NCBI RefSeq assembly: GCF_000092205.1
Contig: NC_014216.1
Coordinates: 124,001 to 188,000 of the forward strand
DNA from: Desulfurivibrio alkaliphilus AHT 2
GTDB lineage: Bacteria > Desulfobacterota > Desulfobulbia > Desulfobulbales > Desulfurivibrionaceae
Length of the DNA stretch: 64,000 nucleotides
Direction of reading: 5' to 3'
Made by a program: the position numbers and the translations under genes. Of the stretch, positions 53,709 to 62,536 are shown piece by piece; positions within the stretch are counted from its first letter, which is position 1, and every line of letters begins with the position of its first letter. Under the pieces are notes generated by a model, which worked only from the letters and a program-made list of their open reading frames with translations, did no database searches and was not told the DNA's origin.

Positions 53709-53873
53709 ATGGGCCTCCTGCTTACCATGATTCCGGTACCGGTGCTCACGCCCAAAATTTCCTCATATTGGCTGGAGTTCGACGCCCTGTGCAACCTTGA
53801 AATAGAGGAAATTCCTCCCCAACTGATCAAAGCCCTGCGCGAACAGGTCAAAGTTCCAGCAAGCGTTGGTTGA
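53709..53873 (+). pseudogene. C-terminal fragment of an NAD(P)-binding (NmrA/SDR-type) protein
   Basis: A 54-codon frame reads LLTMIPVPVLTPKISSYWL, then EIEEIPPQLIKALREQVKV. This pattern recalls the C-terminal half of NmrA/YbjT-like NAD(P)-binding proteins (VPVLTPRLSSYWL, then a PLIEGLR segment). The N-terminal Rossmann part is missing. It ends 26 bases inside the 3' end of the convergent reductase gene. Family assignment is tentative, from memory of the motif. Confidence 0.45.
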
Positions 53874-54744
53874 TCTCAATTCCCACCATGGCCCCCTGGC
53901 CGGCGGCGATAATGGCTTGGGCGTTGCCCGCCCGGAGGGCCCCCAGGGCGAAAAGATTTTTAGTCGAGGTTTCGCAATTATGATCGGTGGCCAGCTTCTT
54001 GCCGTCGGCTTCCCGCTGCAGGGAAAGTTCGGTTAGGAAAGAATCATTCAGGATATAGCTGTAACTCAACATGACCACCTGGCAGGAAAGTTGCCGGCCG
54101 TCGGTCAGCTTAACCCCGGTCAGCTCGCCATCGCCCAGAAATTCCTCCGCTTCACCCTCGATGAACCGGATTTCATCTTCGGCCAGCAGCTCGGCGTGGT
54201 CGTCGGGCAGGCGGCCGGCGGGCATGACCAGGGTGATATTCGGGGTAAACATCTGTTTCATGGCCAGGGCCAGCCGGACGGTTTGTAGCGATCGCCCCAG
54301 GATAACGAGTTTCTTGCCCGTGGTGTGGTAACCGTCGCAATCGACACAGGTGAAGATCGAGCGGCCGAAAAATCTGTTCATCCCCATAATCCGGGGCAAA
54401 TTTTCGGCTCCCCCAGTGGACAGTATAAGGTAGGGGGCCCGGTAGTCGGCCCCTTTGCCGGTGCCGACCACGAAAAAATCATGATCTCTTTGGACTGAAC
54501 TCACCTGATCGTGCCGGAAGGTCACCCCAAAGGACTGGATCTGTTTGATCCCGGTGTCTACCAGGGCCTTGCCCGAACCGGCGATCAGCCCGAGATAGTT
54601 TTCCAGGTGCAGGGCATGGCGGGTGCGGCCGCCGCCCTGGTCGATCAGGATGACCCGGCGGTTGAAGCGGGCCAGGTGGATGGCGGCCTGAAGGCCACCG
54701 GGGCCGGCCCCGATGATGATACAATCGTAGTCCTGTTCTGGCAT
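53848..54744 (-). CDS. Thioredoxin-reductase-like FAD/NAD(P) oxidoreductase, 298 aa
   Basis: The start at 54744 has AGGA upstream; a longer frame to 54804 is unsupported. The FAD motif DCIIIGAGPGGLQAAI opens the protein. The redox pair is CVDC (about 134-137 in FTCVDCDGYH), matching the CxxC position of TrxB. LVILGRSLQTVRLAL replaces the classic second GxGxxA and may not bind NADPH tightly, and the C-terminus has LFALGALRAGNAQAI. It could reduce a thioredoxin-like or other disulfide partner. No thioredoxin gene is adjacent. Confidence 0.82.
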   Translation of the reverse strand: MPEQDYDCIIIGAGPGGLQAAIHLARFNRRVILIDQGGGRTRHALHLENYLGLIAGSGKALVDTGIKQIQSFGVTFRHDQVSSVQRDHDFFVVGTGKGADYRAPYLILSTGGAENLPRIMGMNRFFGRSIFTCVDCDGYHTTGKKLVILGRSLQTVRLALAMKQMFTPNITLVMPAGRLPDDHAELLAEDEIRFIEGEAEEFLGDGELTGVKLTDGRQLSCQVVMLSYSYILNDSFLTELSLQREADGKKLATDHNCETSTKNLFALGALRAGNAQAIIAAGQGAMVGIEINQRLLEL

Positions 54745-55001
54745 AAAATCCTGTCCGTTCAGTCTTTTTATGACTACGATATCAGGCTCATAGATTGGCG
54801 TCAAACTTTTATTCTGTGTTTATCTCCTTTTATTTTATTGTTTTAGCGTTGTTGCTGAAGGTCGGGCGTGGGGGGGAGCTGCGCCGCCTTGACGGCGTAA
54901 ATCTGAATGACTACTACTATGTAACAGAGGAAGATTTTCTTTGTCTGAATGAGGCAGGCAGGAACAAGGCGTTTGCATGATTTAGAAAAGGAGGCAGAAC
55001 A

Positions 55002-55514
55002 ATGAAAAGTGTAAAATTGACCATAATGGCGATGGCGATGGCGATGTTCTGGGGCTTATTAACCTTGGTTCCCGGCGCTATGGCGGCTGAAGTGTCCGTC
55101 GCCAAGTTGCATGCCGTAATGTCCGACGCACCGGCTCAGGGATTCTGGCAAATAAGAGCCGATGAGTTGCATGAGTGGATCAAGCAGGAGAGGACTGACT
55201 TCGTGGTTGTTGATGTCCGGCCCAATCCGGCCGAATTTGCCGCCGGCCATATCCCCGGCGCCATCCAGATTCCGGTGCAGGGTATCTTGAGTCCGGAAAG
55301 CCTGGCTAAACTGCCCAAGGACAAGAAGTTAATTCTGATCTGTGTTACCGGGCAGACCCAGAATCTGCCGGTGGTTCCCCTGCGGGCCCTCGGTTATGAC
55401 GCTTATACCATGTCTTTTGGGTATTCCGCCTGGATTCACGATTATCATGGCGCCCATACGATGCAGCAGGCGATTGAGAACGCCGCGCCTGGAAAATTCC
55501 CGCTGTTTAAGTAG
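55002..55514 (+). CDS. Periplasmic rhodanese-domain protein, 170 aa
   Basis: AAGGAGG lies upstream. A signal peptide spans about 1-28 (ending GAMAAE). The rhodanese domain shows VVVDVRPNPAEFAAGHIPGA and the active-site loop LILICVTGQTQN with Cys near 114. Six-residue active-site loops suit sulfur transfer from thiosulfate or polysulfide. Secretion suggests periplasmic sulfur handling, consistent with a sulfur-metabolising host. The upstream 257 bases hold no gene. Confidence 0.92.
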   Translation: MKSVKLTIMAMAMAMFWGLLTLVPGAMAAEVSVAKLHAVMSDAPAQGFWQIRADELHEWIKQERTDFVVVDVRPNPAEFAAGHIPGAIQIPVQGILSPESLAKLPKDKKLILICVTGQTQNLPVVPLRALGYDAYTMSFGYSAWIHDYHGAHTMQQAIENAAPGKFPLFK

Positions 55515-55518
55515 TTCG

Positions 55519-56121
55519 TCAAGGGGAATAACTTTTACCCCGGCATGGTGGCACCAGATGACTTGAGGTTAGGCAGGGACGCCGCCAGGGCAGAGGGGCC
55601 GGCTCCAGGCCGGCTAAGGCCGCCTGGAGCCGGGGAAGGTCGGGAAAGGGGGGCAGGTTGGACTGCTGCCAGAGGTTCAGCCCGCTGATCGCCTTGGCGG
55701 CCATGGAAGCAGCGGAATCGCGTCGGTTCGCCGCCAGGAAAACATAAACCCCGGCGGCCCGGATCATCCCCTGCAGGGCGATTTTGTCCGGCCCGGCCGG
55801 AGCCCGGTACCAGGGGGGCTCCAGAAGTTCGTGGACCTCGAAAAACAGCTCCTCGTCCCAAAGCACCAGGGCCCGGTGAAAGGGCTCCACCAGCTCGCGC
55901 TGGTGGATAATCACCAGCACTCGCTCATAGGCCGCCAGGCGTTGTTCCAGGTAATGGCGGTGGACCTCCTGTAGGGGCCGTTGCCGGAAAACGGCGGCCA
56001 CCTGGGGGCTCCGTTCCAACCTTAGCAGATCAAGATCGACCGCCAGAGCTTCGGACAGCTCGTTGCGCAGGTCCCGGGCCAGCCGGTCGTTGAAAGGGTC
56101 AAAATGTTGGGTGGCAGTCAT
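55519..56121 (-). CDS. DUF309-family protein, 200 aa
   Basis: The core ALVLWDEELFFEVHELLEPPWY followed by DKIALQGMIRAAGVYVF matches DUF309, whose hallmark is a helical FEAHE..LE..W motif and a Q-G-[LM]-I helix. The N-terminal 70 residues add charged helices. The C-terminus ends in a basic, Pro-rich tail. Function is unknown. It is 20 bases downstream of the flavoprotein gene and converges on the rhodanese gene with only 4 bases between them. Confidence 0.85.
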   Translation of the reverse strand: MTATQHFDPFNDRLARDLRNELSEALAVDLDLLRLERSPQVAAVFRQRPLQEVHRHYLEQRLAAYERVLVIIHQRELVEPFHRALVLWDEELFFEVHELLEPPWYRAPAGPDKIALQGMIRAAGVYVFLAANRRDSAASMAAKAISGLNLWQQSNLPPFPDLPRLQAALAGLEPAPLPWRRPCLTSSHLVPPCRGKSYSP

Positions 56122-56141
56122 TTGCTTCGCTTTCTGAAGGC

Positions 56142-56741
56142 CTAATCCTGCATCAGGGCGGCCACCTCGGCCATGCGCCGGCCCAGGTTTCTGGCGGTGG
56201 TGATACCCATGGTGTCGCCTTGGTAGCCATCGGGATGGTTGGCCCAGCCGGTGCCGCCGAAATGATCGCCGTCACCGATGATGATCATGTCGTGGATCAT
56301 CATGGCTGCGTGCACTGCCTGAATGGTCAACTCCTGGCCGCCGCTGCGCGAACCTCCCACCGCGATGGCACCGCCCAACTTGTTCTTAAACATAAAACCG
56401 TTGCGCCTGAAGAGCACGGTGCGGTCAAGAAAGGCCTTGGCCTGACTGGACATGCAGCCCATATAAACCGGGGTAGCCACGATGATGCCTCTTACCTCGG
56501 GGGCGGCGAGCTTGGGGATCAGCTCCTGGAAATCGTCCTGCTGGCTGCATTGCACCCCCTTTTTGCAGGTGTCGCAGGCCAGGCAGCCTTGAAAACGCAG
56601 CGCTGCCAGGTCAATGAGCTCTACCTCCAGGCTTTTGCCGGCGGTGGCGGCACTCTCTTTGAGCTGGTCAAGGCATTGCTCCAGGAGAAAACAGGTGGAT
56701 TTATTCTTTCTGGCGCTGGCTGAAACACCGATTATCTTCAT
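56142..56741 (-). CDS. NADPH-dependent FMN reductase / iron-sulfur flavoprotein-like, 199 aa
   Basis: The protein starts MKIIGVSASARKNKSTCFLLE, the FMN phosphate loop of the flavodoxin-like reductases. A Cys cluster CLACDTCKKGVQC (about 54-66) resembles the compact cluster motif of iron-sulfur flavoproteins. VATPVYMGCMSSQAKAFLDR forms the second flavin contact. It should carry FMN and possibly a 4Fe-4S cluster and act in electron transfer or oxidative defence. GGAAACG precedes the start at 56741. Confidence 0.88.
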   Translation of the reverse strand: MKIIGVSASARKNKSTCFLLEQCLDQLKESAATAGKSLEVELIDLAALRFQGCLACDTCKKGVQCSQQDDFQELIPKLAAPEVRGIIVATPVYMGCMSSQAKAFLDRTVLFRRNGFMFKNKLGGAIAVGGSRSGGQELTIQAVHAAMMIHDMIIIGDGDHFGGTGWANHPDGYQGDTMGITTARNLGRRMAEVAALMQD

Positions 56742-56861
56742 AATAACGTTTCCTTTTGTGGGTAATTTTTGCAGGTAAGTCCAGGCCTTGGTGGTGGCCT
56801 GGGGGCAATATGCAGGAGAAGTCGAAAAAAAACGGCCAAAGGTTAATCGGGCATGCGGTGG

Positions 56862-58511
56862 TCAGTATTTTGAGGCGCGTAAGATACTTATCACCAGGTA
56901 GATGGCCAGTGCCATAGCCAACAGAAAACCGATCATCCCCAAATAGGGATAACCCCATAGGGGAGGGCCGATATCGGCGAAGATGATCAGCCCCGAGGTG
57001 ACGAACAGAGAAGCGGTGATCAGGCCTAAAATCATCCGATTAGTGATCCGCTCCAAGGTATGTTGAAGGCCTTCCAGCCTTTCGTGCCGGAAGCGGATAG
57101 CCAGTTCGTCGTGTTCGATTTTATCGGTGATGGCCAAAATGCTGCCTGGCAGTTTCCGCTGTATTTTGAAAAAATATTTAAGGTTGCGCATGAAACCTCG
57201 CCGCAGATTGGCGAATTTGTAGCGCTCCTCGGTCAGACGGCTGACAAATGGCTTAATCTCTTCAATGGTGTTCAGATCCGGACAGATCTGTTGAGCTGTG
57301 CTTTCCACGGTTACCAGGGCCTTGATCATGATTGCCGGTTCAGCCGACAGAACCAGGCCCTGTTCCCGTAATATCCGGGTGGTGTCGTTCAGGATCAGGC
57401 CCAGGTTGATCTCTTTGAGCGGCAGGTGATGGAATAGATTGATCACCTCCATTACTTCATTCTGCAGAGATCGCTTATCCGCCTTTTCAGCGCCGGAAAC
57501 GAACTCCAGCATGATGTTGACGATCTCTTCGGTGTCTTTCTCCACGAAAGAACTCACCAGATCTATCATGTTGTAACGCATTTCCGCCGGTAAACGACCG
57601 ACCATGCCCCAATCGAGCAGCGAAATGGTGCCATCTTTATCGATCAGGAAATTACCCGGATGCGGGTCGGCATGAAAAAAACCGTTTTCGAGCACCTGGC
57701 TGATCACCATGGACATTCCACGCCGGGCCAGCTCATGGCGATCAGCCAACTTTTCCAGATCAATATCTTTTAACTTTTGACCCCGGGCCAACTCCATGGT
57801 CAGCACCCGGGAGTTGCTGTAGTCGGGAAAAACAGCCGGCACAAAAAAACCTGGCTCAACCAGGATGCTGCGCATAATGCGCATGTTGCGCATCTCCCGG
57901 TTGAAATCGATCTCCTTGAGCATGAGCCGGTGAATCTGTTGCGCGAGCTTGGGAAGATTGTAAACCCGCAAGCTTTCCACGCGCTCATTGATCTGCCGGG
58001 CAATAATTTCCAGAATTTCCAGGTCTTTACGTACGAGTTCCAAGGTGTTGGGGCGCTGAACTTTGACCGCCACCACCTGTCGTTGCTCAAGCAGTACGGC
58101 TCGATGGACCTGGGCCAGGGAGGCCGCCGCCAGGGGTTCTTCTTCGAAATGGCTGAAAACTTCCGGGATTGGCCTGCCCAGGCTGTTCTCTAAGACCTCG
58201 CGGATGGCGGGGAATGGTGTGGGGGGGACTTCATCCTGGAGCTTTCGCAGTTCCCGGAGCACCGCCGGCGGAAAAATATCGTGCCGCATGGAGAGAAACT
58301 GACCGATCTTGATAAAGGCCGGTCCCAGTTCTTCCATGGCCTTGCGAATACGGGTGCCGGTATCCAGTTCACTGCTTTGGGTATGGATCCTGCCCAGCAG
58401 ATGGTGTCCGGGAAACTCAAGACGTTCCACCACCTCATTGAAACCATACCGCCAAAGTATGGTGACAATTTCCTTGTAGCGCCCCATGTGGGCGAATGTC
58501 CGAAGGTCCAT
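56862..58511 (-). CDS. ubiB: UbiB/ABC1-family atypical kinase, membrane-anchored
   Basis: The 549-residue protein has the KxGQ-type N-terminal motif (AFIKIGQFLSMRHDI), the Ala-rich loop LAAASLAQVHRAVL, the catalytic lysine region VAVKVQRP, and FHADPHPGNFLI with LLDWGMVGRL. Two C-terminal hydrophobic helices anchor it. UbiB proteins support quinone biosynthesis or lipid handling through an unusual ATPase. The phasin-like gene is immediately upstream with 3 bases between, so the two form an operon. Confidence 0.94.
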   Translation of the reverse strand: MDLRTFAHMGRYKEIVTILWRYGFNEVVERLEFPGHHLLGRIHTQSSELDTGTRIRKAMEELGPAFIKIGQFLSMRHDIFPPAVLRELRKLQDEVPPTPFPAIREVLENSLGRPIPEVFSHFEEEPLAAASLAQVHRAVLLEQRQVVAVKVQRPNTLELVRKDLEILEIIARQINERVESLRVYNLPKLAQQIHRLMLKEIDFNREMRNMRIMRSILVEPGFFVPAVFPDYSNSRVLTMELARGQKLKDIDLEKLADRHELARRGMSMVISQVLENGFFHADPHPGNFLIDKDGTISLLDWGMVGRLPAEMRYNMIDLVSSFVEKDTEEIVNIMLEFVSGAEKADKRSLQNEVMEVINLFHHLPLKEINLGLILNDTTRILREQGLVLSAEPAIMIKALVTVESTAQQICPDLNTIEEIKPFVSRLTEERYKFANLRRGFMRNLKYFFKIQRKLPGSILAITDKIEHDELAIRFRHERLEGLQHTLERITNRMILGLITASLFVTSGLIIFADIGPPLWGYPYLGMIGFLLAMALAIYLVISILRASKY

Positions 58512-58514
58512 GGG

Positions 58515-58850
58515 TCAGTGGCTTTTCTCTTCTTTATGCCGCAAATCCTCAAGCAAAGTTATCCGCTCTTCCAGGTTTTTGACCTTGGCTGACAGCTCAT
58601 CGACTTTCTGCTTGTCGGCAATTTCCATCCGATCGAAGGTGGTGCGTGCTATGTCGGTAAGCCATTGTTGGAATTCTTTTTGTTGTTTTTCTCCCTTGGT
58701 GGACAGTTCGTTGATCAGGGCCTCGCTGTCTTCCGCGCTCATCTTGCCCGCTTCCACGAAGCGATCCACGGTTTTTCGAATCTCCTCGCAGGTGACCACC
58801 GCTACACCCAGGCCGGCATAAAGGCTTTTGCGAATAGTATCGCGTACCAT
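58515..58850 (-). CDS. Phasin-like coiled-coil protein, 111 aa
   Basis: Two ATG codons (58853, 58850) are present; spacing from GGAG favours 58850. A short hydrophobic helix (SLYAGLGVAVVTCEEI) is followed by a long amphipathic coiled coil ending DELSAKVKNLEERITLLEDL. This matches the small phasin-like/polyhydroxyalkanoate-regulator proteins often encoded next to UbiB-type kinases. A regulatory or scaffold role for the kinase is plausible, not shown. Confidence 0.85.
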   Translation of the reverse strand: MVRDTIRKSLYAGLGVAVVTCEEIRKTVDRFVEAGKMSAEDSEALINELSTKGEKQQKEFQQWLTDIARTTFDRMEIADKQKVDELSAKVKNLEERITLLEDLRHKEEKSH

Positions 58851-59118
58851 CATCGCTCCTCCATTTTTCTTTTAAGTTAATTGGAAAACTTTTAACTGTA
58901 TGCTAGCTTTTTCCCTGGGCCTGGTCAACACCTGCCTGGTCCCAATTCGGTTCACCTCGTTGGCGATAGATTTGGTCTGCAAACATCATTATATCTTGCC
59001 GTTTAATCGGCGCTAACGAGGGTTTTGGTGGGCGGTCAGGGCTTTCTGTTTTACAGGAAGCCCGCGGGTGGAAATGACGGGCGCAAAGAGTTCAGGGCCA
59101 AAAAAGCGGAGATTTGGC

Positions 59119-60123
59119 ATGACGGCACTTGGCGGTAAGCCGACCGGACCGGAAAGAGTTTGCGCGGTGCGGGTCGAGGCCGGTCAGGCCGGGGGGACGG
59201 TGCTGGATTTTGTCGCCGGCCGGTTTACCTATCTGACCCGGGAGCAGTGGCAGCAGGAGTTGGTCGACGGGCGCCTGCGGGTAAACGGCGAGCCGGTGCC
59301 ACCGGAACGGCTTCTTGCCGCTGCCGACCGGGTTTCCTACCGGGGTCGGGAGTTGGCGGAACCTCCGGTGGCCTCGCACTTCAGCGTGGTTTATGAGGAC
59401 GATGATCTGCTGGTGGTGAACAAGCCGGCCCCGTTGCCCTGTCATCCCGGCGGGCGTTATTTCCGCCATACCCTATGGAGGCTGCTGCAGGAGAGATGCG
59501 GGGTACCCAAGCCGCTTTTGGTCAACCGGCTGGACCGGGAAACCTCCGGCCTGGTGGTGGTGGCCAAAAAACGGGCGGCGGCCAGGGATTGCGCCCGTCA
59601 ATGGCAGGAGCAGCAAGTTGAGAAAAGATACCTGGTCCTGGTGGAGGGCGAGTTTCCCCTTGGCGCACAGGCGGTCGCCGGCTTTTTGGCCCCGGATCCG
59701 GCCAGCCTGGTTCGCAAGAAAAGCCGCTTTTTCCCCGCCGACCAAGCCGCTCCGGCAGGGGCTGTCTCGTGTGCCACCGCTTTCCGGCTTCTGGCGCTGC
59801 AGGGGGGGATCAGCCTGCTTGAAGCCCGGCCGCTGACCGGGCGTTGCCATCAGATTCGCGCCACCCTTTGCAGTTTGGGTTTCCCGGTGGTGGGCGACAA
59901 AATATATGGCCTGGACGAAGAACTTTTTCTCCGCTTCCTGGCCGACCGCCTGAGCTCCGACGACCGCCGCCGGTTGCGGCTGCCTCGCCAGGCCCTGCAC
60001 AGTGCCGGTCTGAAAATGCGCCACCCCGCCGACCATCGCCCCCTGGAGTTTACCTGCCCGCTACCGCCGGAAATGGCCGGGCTGCTCCCGCAGGCCCTCC
60101 CGGTCGGCGCCATGGAATCATAA
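59119..60123 (+). CDS. RluA-family pseudouridine synthase
   Basis: The start at 59119 has GGAG 7 bases upstream; GTG 59068 and ATG 59074 are alternatives that add 15-17 residues. An S4-like N-terminal region precedes the catalytic domain. The motif LLVNRLDRETSGLVVV carries the catalytic Asp, and ARPLTGRCHQIRATL is the third RluA motif. It isomerises uridine in rRNA or tRNA; the exact target is unknown. Length (334 residues) fits RluC/RluD-type enzymes. Confidence 0.9.
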   Translation: MTALGGKPTGPERVCAVRVEAGQAGGTVLDFVAGRFTYLTREQWQQELVDGRLRVNGEPVPPERLLAAADRVSYRGRELAEPPVASHFSVVYEDDDLLVVNKPAPLPCHPGGRYFRHTLWRLLQERCGVPKPLLVNRLDRETSGLVVVAKKRAAARDCARQWQEQQVEKRYLVLVEGEFPLGAQAVAGFLAPDPASLVRKKSRFFPADQAAPAGAVSCATAFRLLALQGGISLLEARPLTGRCHQIRATLCSLGFPVVGDKIYGLDEELFLRFLADRLSSDDRRRLRLPRQALHSAGLKMRHPADHRPLEFTCPLPPEMAGLLPQALPVGAMES

Positions 60124-60136
60124 CCCAACACCAAGC

Positions 60137-60150
60137 TTGACCTGGGTCAA
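60137..60150. promoter_or_regulatory. HcpR/FNR-like operator
   Basis: TTGACC-TG-GGTCAA is a perfect palindrome (extended by one more pair, C/G). The HcpR consensus of sulfate-reducing deltaproteobacteria is of this TTGAC-N4-GTCAA type. It lies 120 bases upstream of the sigma-factor start. Confidence 0.5.
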
Positions 60151-60270
60151 GGCTTGCCCTTCTCTTCACTGCTACAATCATGTTCGTTTTGTTTTTTTGC
60201 CGCTTGTTTTTGTCACCAAAACAGCGGCAAGAGCGTTTTAAATGGTTGAAGAGGAGGGAGTTGGCCGGCA

Positions 60271-60822
60271 ATGAGGTTTGAGGATCGTAGTGATGAAGAG
60301 TTGATGGCGGCCTATGCCGCCGGCGATCTGGATGCCTTTGCCGTGCTGTATGACAGGCACCGGGGCAGGATTCTGGGTTATTTGTTCAGCCGCCTGGCCG
60401 GTCGGGACGAGGCCGAAGAGGTCTTCCAGAAAGTTTTTGCCCGGTTGCATGAGTCGCGTCAAAAATATAGGGCCGGCACCCCCTTCCTGCCCTGGATGTT
60501 TGTGCTGATGCGCAACGTGCTGATCGACCATGTGCGCCAGGTGCAGCGACGTCGGCGGCGGTTGGTCTATTCGGAAGAGGCGGTGCTGGGGGCCGTGGCC
60601 CCGGAAACTGTGGCGGGGAGCGGTCGGCTGCGGGATGGCGGTTACCTTGATGGCCTTGACGCCCGGCAGCGCCGCGCCCTGGAGTTGCGTTTCGAGCAGG
60701 GTTTTTCCTTTGCTGAAATTTCCGCCCGTCTGGGGCTTTCCACCGTTAATGCCCGCCAGATCATCAGTCGGGCACTGCGGCGCCTGCGCCAAACCTTTGG
60801 TGAACAGGGGAACCAGCGATGA
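60271..60822 (+). CDS. ECF-type sigma-70 factor, 183 aa
   Basis: Region 2 (ELMAAYAAGDLDAFAVLYDRH, then AEEVFQKVFARLHES) and region 4 (RALELRFEQGFSFAEISARLGLSTVNARQ) are clear, with a basic linker of Arg repeats between them. The length suits ECF sigma factors. The downstream gene overlaps its stop as ATGA and encodes a multi-pass membrane protein, the normal place for a cognate anti-sigma factor. A palindromic HcpR-like box lies upstream. Confidence 0.93.
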   Translation: MRFEDRSDEELMAAYAAGDLDAFAVLYDRHRGRILGYLFSRLAGRDEAEEVFQKVFARLHESRQKYRAGTPFLPWMFVLMRNVLIDHVRQVQRRRRRLVYSEEAVLGAVAPETVAGSGRLRDGGYLDGLDARQRRALELRFEQGFSFAEISARLGLSTVNARQIISRALRRLRQTFGEQGNQR

Positions 60823-61418
60823 GCAACCACAAGTTGAGCCGCGAGTCGTCCCAAAAGTTAAGCCTCGATTGGTCCCATGAGGCGCGGTGCGAGTTTTCCG
60901 CTTTTGTTGAGGCCAGGCCGATCATGCCGCGCCCGGCCACCGAAGCGGCGATTTTTCGCCTGGTGCGGGAGCGGTCTTTATTCAACCTGCAAGCTTTTTC
61001 GGCTCGTTTCCTGCCGGTGCAGGCGGTGTCGGGCCTGGCCACCCTGGCGGTCTGCCCGCAGTTCGGGATCGGCGGTCATTGGGGCGGGCGGCTGGAAGCG
61101 TTGCTGCATGTCTCGGCGAATCCGTGGCTGTTTTACGCCACCTGTGGCCTGTTTTTCGTCCTTTTTGGCGCCCTGTTAAGCGGCCTGCTGATCGGGCTGC
61201 GGCCCCGGGGCGCTGGGGGGCTGGGGGCCTACAGCCTGTTTGCCGTCTACAGCCTGGTCGCTTATCTGTTGCTCAGCCTGTTGGGTGGCGAGGCCTTTGT
61301 GCTGGTTTCCCTGGCCTGGCTGGTGGGGGCGCTGGCGGGTAATATCCTGGGTTTCGAACTGGGCGGCCGGCTGCGACGGACCCTGGGCCGCTTCCGTCCG
61401 GCGTTGGGCTCGGCCTGA
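60819..61418 (+). CDS. Multi-pass membrane protein, putative anti-sigma factor
   Basis: The start overlaps the sigma-factor stop (ATGA). A cytoplasmic N-terminus of about 70 residues precedes hydrophobic segments at about 68-85, 105-128, 134-152 and 157-180, so four helices are likely. No zinc ASD motif (HxxxCxxC) is visible, so it is not a ZAS protein; NrsF/DUF1109-type membrane anti-sigma factors are an alternative. Function is inferred from position and topology. Confidence 0.8.
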   Translation: MSNHKLSRESSQKLSLDWSHEARCEFSAFVEARPIMPRPATEAAIFRLVRERSLFNLQAFSARFLPVQAVSGLATLAVCPQFGIGGHWGGRLEALLHVSANPWLFYATCGLFFVLFGALLSGLLIGLRPRGAGGLGAYSLFAVYSLVAYLLLSLLGGEAFVLVSLAWLVGALAGNILGFELGGRLRRTLGRFRPALGSA

Positions 61419-61533
61419 TCTTAAGCGGCCACGGCCTGGCCGGTTTATCTGCCGCAATGAGCGGCCTGCTGTTTTGGCGTGGTGTTGGAGAACAGACATA
61501 AAATCATTGCTGGTAGCGGCTCAGCAGTACCTC

Positions 61534-62469
61534 CTAGAGGATCCAGGGTGAAGTCAGGCAACTGCAGCCGTGGCCGCTTTCGTTGATCAGTGAGCAGAAG
61601 GCGACAAATTCCTGCATCAGGCCGGTCATCGCTTTGTTCTTGTAATGGATGATCTGGAGGGTGCGTCGCATGTCCAGCCCCTTGACGCTTAAGCTGGCCA
61701 GCCAACCCTCCTCGACTTCACGGCAGACGGTGAGGCTGGAGAGGCAAGCCACCCCGCCGCCGGCCTCCACCGCCTTTTTGATCGCCTCGGTGTGTCCCAG
61801 TTCCATGGCCACCCGTAAGCCGGGTAGGTGGCGGCCGAGCTTTTTCTTGAACACCTGGCCGGTTCCCGAGCCCTTTTCCCGTATAATCCACTCGCAAAGT
61901 TCAAGGTCGCCGGGCAATTCGAAGTTTTCTTTGCCGGCAAGGGGGTTGGTCGGGCCAGCGATTACCACCAACTCATCCTCCAGCCAGGGGATGATTCTGA
62001 CCTGGTCGTTGGTAACCTCGCCTTCGACAAAGCCCAGGCCCGCCTCGCCCTCGGCGATCATGGTTTCGGCATGCCGGGTATTGCAAACCAGCATATCCAG
62101 TGATACCTGAGGGTGCAGCTTCTTGAAAACTCCGATAAAATAAGGAAGTACGTAATTGCCGATGGTTGAGCTGGCCACGATCTTGAGTGAGCCGGCCACA
62201 CTTCCCGACTTCTCGCCCAGTAAAGATTCAATATTGTTGATTTGCCCCAGAATCTCCTTGGCCAGTGGCAACAGATAGCGGCCCCGGTCGTTGAACAGCA
62301 GGTTACGCCCCTTGCGGTCGAAAAGAGGGCCATCCAGCTGATTCTGCAGCTCGTTCAAGGCCATACTCACCGCCGACTGGGTAAGGTGCAATTTGGCGCT
62401 GGCCTTGGTTACCTGGCTGGTTTCCGCCACTGCGACAAAGATCTCGAGCTGCCGCAAAGTAATCGCCAT
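61534..62469 (-). CDS. LysR-family transcriptional regulator, 311 aa
   Basis: The N-terminal helix-turn-helix reads LRQLEIFVAVAETSQVTKASAKLHLTQSAVS in parts, with the following LFDRKGRNLLFNDRGRYLL wing region. The C-terminal effector domain resembles CysB/YeiE-type LysR proteins (SSTIGNYVLPYFIGVFKK). It is divergent from the PilZ-like gene, with an FNR-like palindrome and A/T-rich DNA between, where it probably binds. Effector unknown. Confidence 0.94.
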   Translation of the reverse strand: MAITLRQLEIFVAVAETSQVTKASAKLHLTQSAVSMALNELQNQLDGPLFDRKGRNLLFNDRGRYLLPLAKEILGQINNIESLLGEKSGSVAGSLKIVASSTIGNYVLPYFIGVFKKLHPQVSLDMLVCNTRHAETMIAEGEAGLGFVEGEVTNDQVRIIPWLEDELVVIAGPTNPLAGKENFELPGDLELCEWIIREKGSGTGQVFKKKLGRHLPGLRVAMELGHTEAIKKAVEAGGGVACLSSLTVCREVEEGWLASLSVKGLDMRRTLQIIHYKNKAMTGLMQEFVAFCSLINESGHGCSCLTSPWIL

Positions 62470-62522
62470 CCTGCCTTCTCTTTTTTCCGGTATCGCTACA
62501 GCACAGGCCTGGTTAAATGTAA

Positions 62523-62536
62523 TTGATGTTTATCAT
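62523..62536. promoter_or_regulatory. FNR/CRP-like site between lysR and the PilZ-like gene
   Basis: TTGAT-GTTT-ATCAT matches the FNR consensus TTGAT-N4-ATCAA at all but the last base. It lies 54 bases upstream of the LysR start and 101 bases upstream of the PilZ-like start. Confidence 0.35.

Noticed and set aside
53657-53851. Minus-strand frame continuing the truncated oxidoreductase upstream
   Set aside because: It is in a different frame, Ser/Arg-rich, and does not restore the FAD motif.
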